Counted from the first letter of the stretch, positions 17,158 to 26,337 are shown. The stretch: DNA of 50,946 nucleotides from JBBQXY01 sp051004815 (GCA_051004815.1 JBPCJY010000154.1:1-50946); one strand, 5' to 3'. Numbers and translations: made by a program. Notes: a model not told the origin generated them from the letters alone.

Positions 17158-17967
17158 ATGCAGCAAAAACATATCAAACAAGACCACAGTGACGATTCTT
17201 CACTAGCGCAGAAGCCGGTGAACGAAAAAATAGAAAAAGATGTACAAGATGTCGTTGGTAAAGCGGAGCAAGAAGTCACCCGCAGCAGCGTTCCGTGGTA
17301 TCGTGCCTCAAAACGTGCGTATGTACTGCTTGGTATTTACGCGGTGCAGCTGGCTCTTTTCGCTCTACTGGCATGGTTTGTGCATGTTCACCCCGTCATC
17401 GCCGTTGATGTGACTATTACGCGTGAGTTTCAGGAGAACCAGGCTCCCTGGCTAAGTATCACTATGTACGCAGTGAGCTGGCTGGGCTTTCAGGCATTGC
17501 TCTTTGCCCTGCTCATCCTGGTGACGGCGGCAGTCTTCTGGCTGGTGCGTCTCCGTTTAGAGGCAATCACCATTGTTGCGTTAAGCGTGGTGAGTAGCTT
17601 ATTAAATGGTTTGATTAAGGTGATTGTGGAGCGGCCACGCCCAACGGCCAAGCTGGTGGATATCCTGTATGCCGTAGGTGGTCAAAGCTTTCCCAGCGGC
17701 CATGTAATGGCGTACATGGCGTACTTCGGGTTGCTTTTCTCGCTCGGTATCATTCTTTTGAAACGAGACCGTTGGTGGCACTATGCTATCCTGATTATTC
17801 CGGCCCTGTTCGTGGTATTGGTCGGCCCTTCGCGTATCTACCTGGGAGACCATTGGGCCAGTGATGTGCTGGGTGCCTACCTGATTGGCGGCGTTTTACT
17901 CGGTATAACCCTGTGGATTTATCTCAGGCTCAAAGATAAAGGGGTACTGAGACCAAAAAGGAAATGA
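17158..17967 (+). CDS. PAP2-family membrane phosphatase
   Basis: 269 residues from the ATG at 17158, which has GGGAG 5 nt upstream. An earlier ATG at 17092 lacks one. The charged cytoplasmic N-terminus is followed by about six membrane helices. Phosphatase motifs in order: KVIVERPRP (C1), QSFPSGHVMAYMAYF (C2) and SRIYLGDHWASDV (C3, catalytic His). It probably removes phosphate from a lipid phosphate such as undecaprenyl-PP or phosphatidic acid at the outer face of the membrane. Lipid specificity is not decidable. A strong bidirectional hairpin follows. Confidence 0.88.
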   Translation: MQQKHIKQDHSDDSSLAQKPVNEKIEKDVQDVVGKAEQEVTRSSVPWYRASKRAYVLLGIYAVQLALFALLAWFVHVHPVIAVDVTITREFQENQAPWLSITMYAVSWLGFQALLFALLILVTAAVFWLVRLRLEAITIVALSVVSSLLNGLIKVIVERPRPTAKLVDILYAVGGQSFPSGHVMAYMAYFGLLFSLGIILLKRDRWWHYAILIIPALFVVLVGPSRIYLGDHWASDVLGAYLIGGVLLGITLWIYLRLKDKGVLRPKRK

Positions 17968-17970
17968 GCT

Positions 17971-18015
17971 AAACAAGCGGCAAGGCCATAACCTTTTTGG
18001 CCTTGCCGCTTGTTT
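17971..18015. terminator. Bidirectional intrinsic terminator
   Basis: AAACAAGCGGCAAGGCCA (17971-17988) pairs perfectly with TGGCCTTGCCGCTTGTTT (17998-18015), giving an 18-bp stem with A- and T-rich outer ends. It lies between the convergent PAP2 and coiled-coil genes and can serve both strands. Confidence 0.85.
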
Positions 18016-18018
18016 ATC

Positions 18019-18594
18019 TTATGACTGATTGGCTTCTTCGCCGCTACTCTGTTCCAGCGCATTTCCTTCATCCTGGGGTGTTGCTGTCTCCTGAGTTTGC
18101 CCAATATCCGTGCGACCTTCCGCCGGTGGTAACAAAATCACCTGATTTTCAGGGGGAGAAGCAGGTTCCGACTGCTCCGATGGAGTAGATGAGGCGGATG
18201 GGGCCTGAGTGTTGTCTTCCTGGGCATCGTTCTGCTCTTGAGCGTTGTCTTGTGTATGCCCATTCAGGTCAGGTAGTTCTTGTTGTAAGGCGAAGCCTGC
18301 TTTGGATGCATCGGCATGTGACGATTGTTGGGAGGAACGAGCTTGTGCCAACTTTTCTTCAAGGGTCTGCACATGCGTTCTGCTAGCCACCAGATTTGCC
18401 TGTGCTTTGACAACTTTTTGCTCAGCCTTCTGCTCTGACCGTTTGGCCGCTTCCAGCTTGAGCATAGTTTTTGCTTCCTGTTTGGCCTGCTTTTTGTGCT
18501 GTTTTTTTGTTTCGTTGTCAGAGGGCGCGGATTTCGCTTTTTTACTGTGGCTGTCAGTGGTCGTGGATTTCGCTTTTTGTGCTGTTTTTGCCAT
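18019..18594 (-). CDS. Low-complexity Lys/Gln/Ala-rich coiled-coil protein
   Basis: 191 residues. The first 45 are Lys/Ser/Thr-rich (MAKTAQKAKSTTTDSHSKKA). Residues about 45-95 form a charged coiled coil (AEQKVVKAQANLVASRTHVQ, TLEEKLAQAR). The last 90 are Gln/Glu/Ser/Pro-rich and probably disordered. There is no signal peptide or known domain. The basic N-terminus recalls nucleoid- or polyanion-binding tails, but no function is claimed. It has its own terminator and is flanked by genes in the opposite direction. Confidence 0.65.
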   Translation of the reverse strand: MAKTAQKAKSTTTDSHSKKAKSAPSDNETKKQHKKQAKQEAKTMLKLEAAKRSEQKAEQKVVKAQANLVASRTHVQTLEEKLAQARSSQQSSHADASKAGFALQQELPDLNGHTQDNAQEQNDAQEDNTQAPSASSTPSEQSEPASPPENQVILLPPAEGRTDIGQTQETATPQDEGNALEQSSGEEANQS

Positions 18595-18784
18595 AATTTT
18601 TTCCCCTACTCTTGCACCTGATGGTGTGACGACGTTTCATTCACGTAAATAGATAGGTTCCTGGTATCAACACGAGTTATCGTTGTGTTTCGTCTCACCA
18701 CTGCGGCGGTTGGTTTATTTTGTGATAGCATATCATAAGATGGCTAGCAGTCACAATGTTTATGAAGTAGAAGGCAACTGACGT

Positions 18785-19264
18785 ATGGAATTGAACGATA
18801 CAACGGACTATCAACAGTGTTTTGCTTGTGGGCAGCGCAATCCTTTTGGGCTACAGCTGGTCTTTCGCCTGGAAAATGACACGATAGTAGCGGACTTTCA
18901 GCCGAGGGAGGAACATCAGGGCTTTCCTGGTGTGATACACGGGGGGATCGTGGCGGCGGTGCTGGATGAAACACTGGGGCGCACTTCCATCTTGAGCGAA
19001 CATCCAGAATGGACGATGACCGGGCGACTGGAGGTGCGCTATCGTCGCTATGTACCGTATGGTCGGCTCTTGCGTGTACGGGCTTCGTTGGGCAAACAAC
19101 GCCGGCGTATGGTTCAGGCCACTGGTGTGCTCACATTGGCGGAAGACGAGCAGACAGTCCTGGCGGATGCACAGGGAACATTTTTATCGCTTACGCCATC
19201 GGTTGTCGATAACATCTTGAAAGACTATCCGGGGTTGCGCGGCTTTTTCGGTGGTGGGAAATAA
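18785..19264 (+). CDS. Hotdog-fold thioesterase (PaaI-like)
   Basis: 159 residues, the size of a single hotdog domain. The N-terminal CFACGQRNPFGLQLVF motif and the catalytic segment VIHGGIVAAVLDETLG are those of the PaaI/YbgC-like acyl-CoA thioesterase superfamily. The substrate is unknown. AAGG lies about 10 nt before the ATG. A good terminator follows at once, so it is probably transcribed alone. Confidence 0.85.
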   Translation: MELNDTTDYQQCFACGQRNPFGLQLVFRLENDTIVADFQPREEHQGFPGVIHGGIVAAVLDETLGRTSILSEHPEWTMTGRLEVRYRRYVPYGRLLRVRASLGKQRRRMVQATGVLTLAEDEQTVLADAQGTFLSLTPSVVDNILKDYPGLRGFFGGGK

Positions 19265-19286
19265 CTCTATCCCCAAAGATGAAGAG

Positions 19287-19319
19287 CAACGGGCGACCAC
19301 TGATTGTGGTCGCCCGTTG
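19287..19319. terminator. Bidirectional intrinsic terminator
   Basis: CAACGGGCGACCAC (19287-19300) pairs with GTGGTCGCCCGTTG (19306-19319) across TGATT, followed by TTATT. It sits between the thioesterase gene and the convergent ftsH gene. Confidence 0.85.
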
Positions 19320-19347
19320 TTATTCATCCTTGGAATCTCTGTGCTCT

Positions 19348-21399
19348 TTAGCCGAATTGCTCGCTGCCGGTACTATTGACGCGCGGCTGTGGCTCTGCTG
19401 GTGGAGGAGGCGCGATAACTTGCGGCACACCTTCGGAGCGCGATTGCGGCGAAGCGATGATCGCTCCTGTCTCACGCATGATGTCTTGCAGTTGGCGCGA
19501 ATCGACGACTTCGTGTTTTCGTAGTTCCTGGGCAATGCGATCCAGGGTCACGCGGTGCGTTGTCAGTAGTTCGACGGAACGTGCGTGGCACATGCGTACA
19601 ATACGGTCAACCTCATCATCGATGGCTTCGGCGGTCATTTCGCTATAATCGGAGGGAGCACCAGTCTCGCCACCAGTCGAGAATGGGCTGGAACGTTCGC
19701 TAAACGAGATCGTACCGAGGCGTTCACTCATGCCCCAACGTGTGACCATCTGGCGTGCGATAGCAGTGACGCGTTGCAGATCGTTCTCGGCTCCCGTCGT
19801 GATATGTCCAATAGCCACCTCTTCAGCGGAGCGACCACCTAGAGCCGTGACCAACTGCGTTAACAGGTAATCTTTCGAGTAGTTGTAGCGGTCATCCAGC
19901 GGCGTAGACATAGTGACACCTAACGCCTGACCACGCGGCACGATAGTTACCTTAGTGACCGGATCAGCATTTTCTGAGAGCAGTGCGGTCAACGCGTGAC
20001 CACCCTCGTGATAGGCGATGACGTTCAGGTCTTCGTCGTTGAGCACTAGTGGACGCTCGGCACCGAGGAGAATTTTGTCCAGGGCCTCGTCAAAGCACTT
20101 TTGCGTGACGCTATCCAGATTCCGGCGGGCAGCCAGCAAGGCCGCTTCATTGACCAGATTGGCCAGGTCTGCACCGACCATACCAGCCGTGGAGCGGGCA
20201 ACGGCGACCAATTGCACATCGGGCGATAATGGCACATCACGCGAGTGTATCTTGAGTATAGCGAGACGCCCGTTCCAATCGGGACGATCGACGGTGACGC
20301 GCCGATCAAAACGTCCGGGGCGCAGGAGAGCCTGGTCTAGCCCATCCGGTCGGTTGGTGGCGGCGATAACGACGACGGCCTGACGAGTGTCAAAGCCATC
20401 CATCTCCACCAGCAACTGGTTCAGCGTCTGTTCGCGCTCATCGTTGCTATTGATGCTGGTGCCACGCTGGCGACCCACGGCATCAATTTCATCGATAAAG
20501 ATGATGCTGGGAGCGGCTTTCTTAGCCTGATCAAACAGGTCACGCACACGGCTGGCACCGACGCCGACCAGCACTTCCACAAATTCTGAGCCGGACATGG
20601 AGTAGAAGGGGACACCTGCTTCGCCGGCTACCGCTCGTGCCAGCAGGGTTTTACCTGTTCCGGGAGGGCCTACAAGCAGAACACCACGGGGTATCTTGCC
20701 ACCGAGGCGTTGGAACTTCCCAGGGGTCTTCAAAAACTCGACGACCTCTTGTAGCTCATATTTGGACTCGTCCACACCCGCGACATCCGCGAACGTGGTG
20801 CTGGGACGGTCTTCCAGGATGAGCTTGGCGCGGCTTTTGCCAAAGCTAAAGATGCCCTGTTGTCCCTGGCCCGCGCGACGGCTCAAGAAAATGAACAGAC
20901 CGATAATGAGCACCCACGGCACAATGGCAAAGAGGACATTTAACCAGAAACTATTATCTTGCTGGGCCTGGGTGGTAAATGTCACGTTCTTGGCCATGAG
21001 CAGTGTTGATAGCTGCGGATCGCCATTGGGCAGTTGGATGACATGATATTGGGTATATTTACCGACCGGTGAGCGGAAATCGCCGGTAATATCCGTCTGC
21101 CCGTTGAAGATGGCGGTTTTGACGTTTCCCTGGTTGATCTGGTCGTAGAAAGCATTGTACGTGAGTTGATCGACCTGGGAAGTATTGGTGTTATTACCGG
21201 GGTTGAAGTACGAATAGGCGTAAATGCCCAGCATGACCAGGACGATAATGAGCAACCAACGATTAAGGTTAGAACCGCCTCCGCCCGGTTGCCCGGTTGG
21301 ACGACCACCATTGCCATTCCCGCGCAGCGGGTTTGGTGGGCGCGGCGGTGTATTGTTATTATTTTGTAACCAGAGCTTTCTGGTTAGAATGTTATCCAT
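19348..21399 (-). CDS. ftsH: ATP-dependent zinc metalloprotease FtsH (copy 1)
   Basis: 683 residues. There is an Asn/Gly/Pro-rich cytoplasmic N-terminus, then membrane helices at about 47-65 and 152-172 with the periplasmic FtsH_ext part between. The AAA domain has Walker A GPPGTGKT (244-251), Walker B IIFIDE (299-304) and arginine finger LLRPGRFDRR. The M41 protease has HEGGH (464-468) and the third zinc ligand in TTGAENDL (about 540). All active-site residues are intact. AGGAAA lies 6 nt before the ATG. The AAA region is strongly alike at the DNA level to copy 2 at 27.1-29.1 kb. It degrades misfolded membrane proteins and short-lived regulators. Confidence 0.95.
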   Translation of the reverse strand: MDNILTRKLWLQNNNNTPPRPPNPLRGNGNGGRPTGQPGGGGSNLNRWLLIIVLVMLGIYAYSYFNPGNNTNTSQVDQLTYNAFYDQINQGNVKTAIFNGQTDITGDFRSPVGKYTQYHVIQLPNGDPQLSTLLMAKNVTFTTQAQQDNSFWLNVLFAIVPWVLIIGLFIFLSRRAGQGQQGIFSFGKSRAKLILEDRPSTTFADVAGVDESKYELQEVVEFLKTPGKFQRLGGKIPRGVLLVGPPGTGKTLLARAVAGEAGVPFYSMSGSEFVEVLVGVGASRVRDLFDQAKKAAPSIIFIDEIDAVGRQRGTSINSNDEREQTLNQLLVEMDGFDTRQAVVVIAATNRPDGLDQALLRPGRFDRRVTVDRPDWNGRLAILKIHSRDVPLSPDVQLVAVARSTAGMVGADLANLVNEAALLAARRNLDSVTQKCFDEALDKILLGAERPLVLNDEDLNVIAYHEGGHALTALLSENADPVTKVTIVPRGQALGVTMSTPLDDRYNYSKDYLLTQLVTALGGRSAEEVAIGHITTGAENDLQRVTAIARQMVTRWGMSERLGTISFSERSSPFSTGGETGAPSDYSEMTAEAIDDEVDRIVRMCHARSVELLTTHRVTLDRIAQELRKHEVVDSRQLQDIMRETGAIIASPQSRSEGVPQVIAPPPPAEPQPRVNSTGSEQFG

Positions 21400-21584
21400 G
21401 CAAGATTTCCTGCTTTCTGCTTCCCAACAGGTATATTTATATCTGTTCCTCGAACTGTTGTAGTAGGACGAGGATTCTCTATCCTATAATACATATACGT
21501 GCAACAGTACCATTGCGTGATATAAATCTATTATATCTTATTGTGTCCGTTGGTGCCACTAGTGAAGAGGTAAGTCTTTCGTCT

Positions 21585-22406
21585 TTAGAGTGGCTGGGCC
21601 TTGAGCTGTAGCACGATTTGCCGGGTACTATGGGGCGCAATCTCCAGGCGGTCAGCCGGACGATTGAGGGCATCTTCGCTACCGACGGTTGGCTCGAAGC
21701 AGACGAAGGCATGATCAGGTTTGTTGGGTGGCTCCGACCAGACCTGCATATTTGCCAGCGCGTAGGCACCGTCAACAGGCTGCTCCTGGATTGTCAGTAC
21801 ACCTTTGTGCGGTACCTGGATCGTCACATGGTGCTGGAATGAACAAGGGTCGTCGGGCGGGTTTGTGTCCCAGTTTACCGCGGCAACGTCAAAACCGGGC
21901 AAATTATCGACGTGGAGGTGCGCTTTATCCTGCTGAGCGACAGTGAAATATGGATGAAAACCAGGGGCGATGGGCATAGTTTCATCGCTGCGGTTCTCCA
22001 TCGACAAGGTATAGGTTAAGGTCTGCTCGCTCGCAGCGATGGTTGCGGTGAAGGTGAATTCATAGGGGTAATCGGGGCGTGTCGCGTCGTTACTGGTCAA
22101 TTGGATGCTCAGATGCGCCTCATCTTGCGCGATGATAGTCCAGGGCAGCATGCGCCCAAAGCCGTGAATGGGCAGTGCCGTGTGCTTCTCCTGAAAAATG
22201 CCATCCTTGAGGCGTGAGAAGTTGGGTATCATCAGCGGCATGCCCCAGCGTTTCACGTTGCCTGTCTCCATAGGGCGGTACAATACTTGCCACGCGCCCA
22301 CCTGGAAGTGTGAAACCAGGCATATGTCGGGGATAATCCCGATGCTGGTCTCACCAAAGGTCACTACTTTTTCGCGTTCAGTGGGAAAATTCATAAAGTC
22401 TGCCAT
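21585..22406 (-). CDS. Aldose 1-epimerase (mutarotase) superfamily protein
   Basis: 273 residues with the galactose-mutarotase-like beta-sandwich. Landmarks are VLYRPMETGNVKRWGMPLMI, PIHGFGRMLPW (first His/Arg site), IAPGFHPYF (second His) and HAFVCFEPTVGSEDALNRP (base Glu region). The active-site pattern is closer to hexose-6-phosphate epimerase-like members than to classical GalM, so the sugar is not assigned. It stands alone, upstream of the family B palindrome and 185 nt from ftsH copy 1. Confidence 0.82.
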   Translation of the reverse strand: MADFMNFPTEREKVVTFGETSIGIIPDICLVSHFQVGAWQVLYRPMETGNVKRWGMPLMIPNFSRLKDGIFQEKHTALPIHGFGRMLPWTIIAQDEAHLSIQLTSNDATRPDYPYEFTFTATIAASEQTLTYTLSMENRSDETMPIAPGFHPYFTVAQQDKAHLHVDNLPGFDVAAVNWDTNPPDDPCSFQHHVTIQVPHKGVLTIQEQPVDGAYALANMQVWSEPPNKPDHAFVCFEPTVGSEDALNRPADRLEIAPHSTRQIVLQLKAQPL

Positions 22407-22492
22407 GATGTAAAGCCCATCCGTTCCTTCGTATTACTGTTGTATTGTATGCAATCTGATGATGGGGTTGCAAGTTCTTTGCATTTACCGGA

Positions 22493-22752
22493 TGCGTTTC
22501 ATTTTTGTGCAAAAAGGGGAAGATGTGAGTAGGGACAGGGGGATGTCTTTCACTCGTAGGTCTTTTGAAACGCGCCGATCTCGCCTGTCATTCTGAGCGC
22601 AGCGAAGAATCTGCGCGAGGGCCGACGAGAGATTCTGCGCTGCGCTCAGCATGACAGCTCCCACCTCGCTGATGCCTTTCCTCAAAAACCTACGAGTGAA
22701 AGACATCCCCCTGTCCCTACAACATCCCCTCGATGCAAAAAATGAAACGCAG
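22493..22752. repeat. Large inverted repeat of about 260 bp, family B
   Basis: The outer arms at about 22493-22570 and 22681-22752 are near-perfect reverse complements; GATGTCTTTCACTCGTAGG occurs on the left and its complement on the right. The inner part is a second inverted repeat around TGTCATTCTGAGCGCAGCG and its complement. Related fragments lie at 33.3 kb and 50.8 kb. The structure is like a MITE or long REP and has no coding capacity. It fills most of the gap between the epimerase-like gene and the HTH gene. Confidence 0.8.
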
Positions 22753-22816
22753 CCGCATTTACCACACATTGCTGTCAATCTTCACATGATTGGGATCAGG
22801 ATAGAGGTAAAGCCCC

Positions 22817-23254
22817 TCAGTCGTACAGTCCTAATTCCTGACTCATTTGCGCCATCTCATTAAGGGCATGCTCTCGCTCAGCATCGCGGCGTGCTTTATA
22901 CTGCATAAGATCGCTAAAGCGAATACGTCGGTGGGTCCCAACGTAAACAAATGGAATCTTTTCTTGTTCAAGTAACTTTATCAAGTATGGCCTTGAGACA
23001 TTGAGCAGGTCTGCGGCCTCTTGAGTCGTTAGCTCTTTATTCTCAGGTACAATAAAGATTGCTCTACCGCGCATCATATGGTAGATAATGTGCCGCAGTA
23101 CCTGAAACACTGATTGAGGTAATTCGATCTCCTCTCCATATGGACCAACAAGTTTGGGGATACGATGTCCATTGTTGAGCACCTCTTCGATTTGATTTAA
23201 CGCGGGTCTTTCGCTTTCATGCGCCGTAATAGGCTCATGTTCTAGTACTGACAT
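22817..23254 (-). CDS. Excisionase-type HTH protein, probable orphan antitoxin
   Basis: 145 residues from the ATG at 23254. The C-terminal part is a MerR-like excisionase HTH (LTTQEAADLLNVSRPYLIKL, LEQEKIPFVYVGTHRRI), ending in EHALNEMAQMSQELGLYD. The middle has an acidic and hydrophobic segment, ELPQSVFQVLRHII. Proteins with this layout are usually antitoxins of PIN-domain ribonuclease toxins encoded just downstream. Here the downstream space holds only the 260-bp family B repeat and no PIN gene. It could therefore act as an orphan regulator or be a remnant. Confidence 0.78.
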   Translation of the reverse strand: MSVLEHEPITAHESERPALNQIEEVLNNGHRIPKLVGPYGEEIELPQSVFQVLRHIIYHMMRGRAIFIVPENKELTTQEAADLLNVSRPYLIKLLEQEKIPFVYVGTHRRIRFSDLMQYKARRDAEREHALNEMAQMSQELGLYD

Positions 23255-23424
23255 GGTTTTCCTACCTCTTCTGTATTGCGGACCTGCTTCCTTTATCAAT
23301 GGATAAAGTATTAGCTATCCAATAGTATACCTGCTAAACGCAATAACCGCAATAGGCATAAGGTGAAAATTCATAGAACAAGAAGGAGCGACTCTACAGT
23401 TAGAGGACGAGAGTACCTAACCTA

Positions 23425-23453
23425 TTGCGTTTTGCTACTTGGATGCTTATACT
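23425..23453 (+). promoter_or_regulatory. Sigma-70-type promoter for the min genes
   Basis: TTGCGT (23425-23430), a 17-nt spacer, then TATACT (23448-23453), about 85 nt before the minC start. Confidence 0.5.
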
Positions 23454-23537
23454 GTATAGTGTCACGGTATGTGTATACGTCGGAAAAATGGCTTATGATA
23501 GAACTAACCCTGCTCCCTGTAGTGAAATGGGGTCTTC

Positions 23538-24317
23538 ATGGGTACGGAGGATACTTCGGACAGAGCGAATGCCGAAGACAGGCTGGGCAGAGAGGAGAAA
23601 CAGTCTGTGCAAGGATATGTTGCGATAAAGGGAACGCGCAATGGCTTGCTGTTAACCCTCGAGCCTGAGACTCCCTTTAGCGAATTGCTACGCGCACTTG
23701 CTGATCGGCTAGCGGAAGCTCCGAGCTTTTTCCGCGGTGCTTCACTGTCAGTGGATACCAGTCGCCGTATGCTTCGAGTGAGCGAGCGCATCCAACTCGA
23801 AAATCTCCTGGCGCATTATCAAATGTCAGTGACGCCTTTGGAACAGCTCATCGCACAACGAAAGGAAAATGCGGTCGAGCCCTTTCCCTCTCCAGGTAAA
23901 GCGACGCCCACAGGGACCGGCCCATTGAGTGAAAGTGGCCAGGGCCAACAACGCGACACACGCGACTCGGATAATACGCTCTTTATACGGCGCACGGTAC
24001 GTTCGGGGCAAGCCATTCACCACGCCAGCAATATTATTGTCTTGGGCGATGTCAACCACGGGGCCGAGATTGTCGCGGGCGGCGATATCATCGTCTGGGG
24101 AGTGCTGCGTGGCATGGTTCACGCGGGCTATCCCGATAATGAAAGTGCCTGTATCTGTGCGCTGCAATTAGCACCCGTCCAGTTGCGTATCGCACACCTG
24201 CTCTCGCGGCCACCAGAAGGAGGGGAGACGCAACCTCATCCAGAGGTGGTGACGATCCGCAGTGGGCGTATTTTCGTTGAGACGTGGATCAATGGGCGAC
24301 CACCAAGGAAATTGTAG
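23538..24317 (+). CDS. minC: Septum site-determining protein MinC
   Basis: 259 residues. The N-terminal domain (about 25-125) includes VAIKGTRNGLLLTLEPETPF and SFFRGASLSVDTSRR. A Pro/Gly-rich linker follows, and then the beta-helix C-domain (about 155-259) with RRTVRSGQAIHHASNIIVLG, GGDIIVWGVLRGMVHAGYP and ICALQLAPVQLRIAHLLSR. It inhibits FtsZ assembly and dimerises through the C-domain, which also contacts MinD. It is first in the minC-minD-minE order and 123 nt precede minD. Confidence 0.93.
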   Translation: MGTEDTSDRANAEDRLGREEKQSVQGYVAIKGTRNGLLLTLEPETPFSELLRALADRLAEAPSFFRGASLSVDTSRRMLRVSERIQLENLLAHYQMSVTPLEQLIAQRKENAVEPFPSPGKATPTGTGPLSESGQGQQRDTRDSDNTLFIRRTVRSGQAIHHASNIIVLGDVNHGAEIVAGGDIIVWGVLRGMVHAGYPDNESACICALQLAPVQLRIAHLLSRPPEGGETQPHPEVVTIRSGRIFVETWINGRPPRKL

Positions 24318-24440
24318 CGTACCAGGCATAGCACTTTTTGTGGTGGTCAACGTGTTACTAGAAACGGCCCTAAACGTCGCACGCAACCGTTCTTTTCTTC
24401 TAAAAGAAGTTTCAACAGTAGTCCACATGGAGCACACATT

Positions 24441-25268
24441 ATGGACAGTCGGGTGATTACTATCACGTCTGGGAAGGGCGGTGTCGGCAAAACTACCACC
24501 ACGGCCAACCTGGGGACGGCCCTGGCGATGCAGGGGAAAAAGGTAGTTGTCGTGGATTCTGACATTGGCTTACGCAACCTGGACGCCGTGTTGGGGTTAG
24601 AGAACCGTATCGTCTATGATCTTGTCGATGTTGTTGAGGGACAGTGCCGCTTGCGCCAGGCTCTCATCAAAGACAGGCGATTGCCCGACCTCTTTATGCT
24701 ACCTGCCGCGCAGACACGCGATAAAAACGCCGTTACCAGTGTGCAGATGGAGCAGCTTTGTCAGCAACTACGCTCGGAGTTCGACTTTATCATCATTGAT
24801 TCGCCCGCAGGCATTGAGCAGGGCTTCCGCAACGCCATCGTTGGTGCGGACGAAATCATTATCGTCGCCAATCCAGAGATGGCTTCGGTGCGTGACGCCG
24901 ACCGGATTATCGGGCTGGTGGAAGCGGCAGGCAAAGCGGAGCCGCGCCTGATCCTCAATCGGCTGCGTGCTGACATGGTCAAACGCGGCGATATGATGGA
25001 TGTGGCGGATGTGTTGGAAGTGCTTGGTATCGACCTGCTAGGCATCGTACCCGAGGATGAATTGATCATCGTTGCCACCAATAGAGGTGAACCGATTGTC
25101 TACGAAAAACATTCTCGTGCCGGTCGCGCATTTATCAATGCCGCGCAGCGCATTATGGGCGAAGAGATACCTCTTGACGACGTTATTGAAGCACCATCTC
25201 TATTGGAAAGGCTGCGACGGTTCGTAGGAATCGGCCCGGCCCTCGTTGAGAAGCGCGTTCGTTCTTAG
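24441..25268 (+). CDS. minD: Septum site-determining ATPase MinD
   Basis: 275 residues. The deviant Walker A is SGKGGVGKTTTTANLG, switch I/II is VVVDSDIGLRNLDAVLGLEN and IIIDSPAGIEQGF, and the C-terminal amphipathic membrane-targeting helix is LLERLRRFVGIG. These are full-length MinD features. ATP-bound dimers sit on the membrane, recruit MinC and are released by MinE. minE starts 26 nt after its stop, with a good ribosome site (AAAGGAGG). Confidence 0.96.
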   Translation: MDSRVITITSGKGGVGKTTTTANLGTALAMQGKKVVVVDSDIGLRNLDAVLGLENRIVYDLVDVVEGQCRLRQALIKDRRLPDLFMLPAAQTRDKNAVTSVQMEQLCQQLRSEFDFIIIDSPAGIEQGFRNAIVGADEIIIVANPEMASVRDADRIIGLVEAAGKAEPRLILNRLRADMVKRGDMMDVADVLEVLGIDLLGIVPEDELIIVATNRGEPIVYEKHSRAGRAFINAAQRIMGEEIPLDDVIEAPSLLERLRRFVGIGPALVEKRVRS

Positions 25269-25294
25269 CCATCCTGCAAAGGAGGCCATTCCAC

Positions 25295-25645
25295 ATGGGT
25301 TTTTTTGATTTCATGAATGGACATAAAAAGCCAACACCTAAAGAGATTGCTAAGGAGCGACTCAAGGTGGCACTGGTGAATGATCGCATCAAGGTCAATC
25401 CAGAACTGTTAGAACTCATTAAATCTGACCTGCTCGCGGTCATCTCGCGCCGCCTGGATGTAGATGAGCAGCATGTCCAGATCAGCATGGCGCGTGAAGA
25501 TCGCTGGGACAAACTGCTGGCCGATGTTCCGATCAAACGACAAAAGGTCACGTTTGAATGGGACCCGCCCGCTCATACCGCTAAAATCGCTGGCTTGCGC
25601 GGTAAAGTCACCGTCGAAGTCGAACGAGAGGATCGTGAAGAGTAA
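25295..25645 (+). CDS. minE: Cell division topological specificity factor MinE
   Basis: 116 residues. The N-terminal membrane-binding helix begins MGFFDFMNGHKK, followed by the anti-MinCD segment (AKERLKVALVNDRI) and the C-terminal topological domain (LELIKSDLLAVISRRLDVDE), with about 30 extra C-terminal residues. It stimulates MinD ATPase activity and sets the pole-to-pole pattern. A full MinCDE set with MinE is not universal in this phylum. Confidence 0.93.
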   Translation: MGFFDFMNGHKKPTPKEIAKERLKVALVNDRIKVNPELLELIKSDLLAVISRRLDVDEQHVQISMAREDRWDKLLADVPIKRQKVTFEWDPPAHTAKIAGLRGKVTVEVEREDREE

Positions 25646-25680
25646 GGACGGAGAGCCATATAGAAAACAGTCTATAAATG

Positions 25681-25716
25681 GTTAAGAACTCAACAGTGAA
25701 AAGGGCAATTCTTAAC
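25681..25716. promoter_or_regulatory. Inverted repeat GTTAAGAA-N20-TTCTTAAC
   Basis: Perfect 8-bp arms at 25681-25688 and 25709-25716. The right arm continues into 11-bp-spaced motifs (CTTAACT, CTTCATC, CATAACC). The same arms with a 19-nt spacer occur at 49397-49431 before the DUF4352 gene. This is consistent with a shared OmpR/PhoB-type regulator site (inference). Confidence 0.4.
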
Positions 25717-26075
25717 TAAATCTTCATCACTTCATAACCAGAACCGGATACCAGTGCAGTTAAGATGGTTATGTGACAGGAAACAGTCACGCGGGGGAGG
25801 GGTTACGTGGAACGAGCGATTCTCCAGGAGGTAACTGCATTGCAATTTTCTTCAGAATGGCATTGATGTAGTATATTCTCTTTCGCGATAGTGAAGTGCC
25901 GGTGTGCGGACACAAGCAGGACACCTGTGTGCAAAGCAGAATGTCCTGTGGGTTGGTAAGTGGATGGGTAGTGGTGGCACCTGTATATGTGGTAATGATG
26001 TGGGGGGAATACAACACAATGAAAAGCTGAAAGCGTCATCTTATTTCATGGGGTTGAGTGGTGGATGAAGGTTGT

Positions 26076-26102
26076 GGGGTTGGGTTGTAGGGGATTGTGG
26101 GG
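26076..26102 (+). other. G-quadruplex motif
   Basis: Four G-runs (GGGG at 26076-26079, GGG at 26082-26084, GGGG at 26090-26093, GGGG at 26099-26102) with loops of 2, 5 and 5 nt meet the standard G3-loop rule. Confidence 0.6.
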
Positions 26103-26337
26103 ATATCCAGTGTACGCGTTGCGTTGGGTGGTGGTTCGGTCGTAAGGCATTTGCCTGTAGCGGCTAGCGGTGTGGAGTTGAGAAGCGCGTATGCGATATA
26201 TGAAAGAAGATACACTGACGGCTGGTGGTGGTGGTTGAGGGGAAAGAGGTTGTGTTGTACTACATTGGTGACAAAACGTATACGCAAAGGTGAAGTGAGG
26301 GAGTGTGGTTGGGCGGTGGGGTGTGTTTCGCGCCGAG

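Noticed and set aside
25807..25860. Very short frames (16 and 8 codons) with strong ribosome-site-like GGAGG before GTG/TTG
   Set aside because: Too short to separate from chance in a G-rich region; no conservation can be judged.
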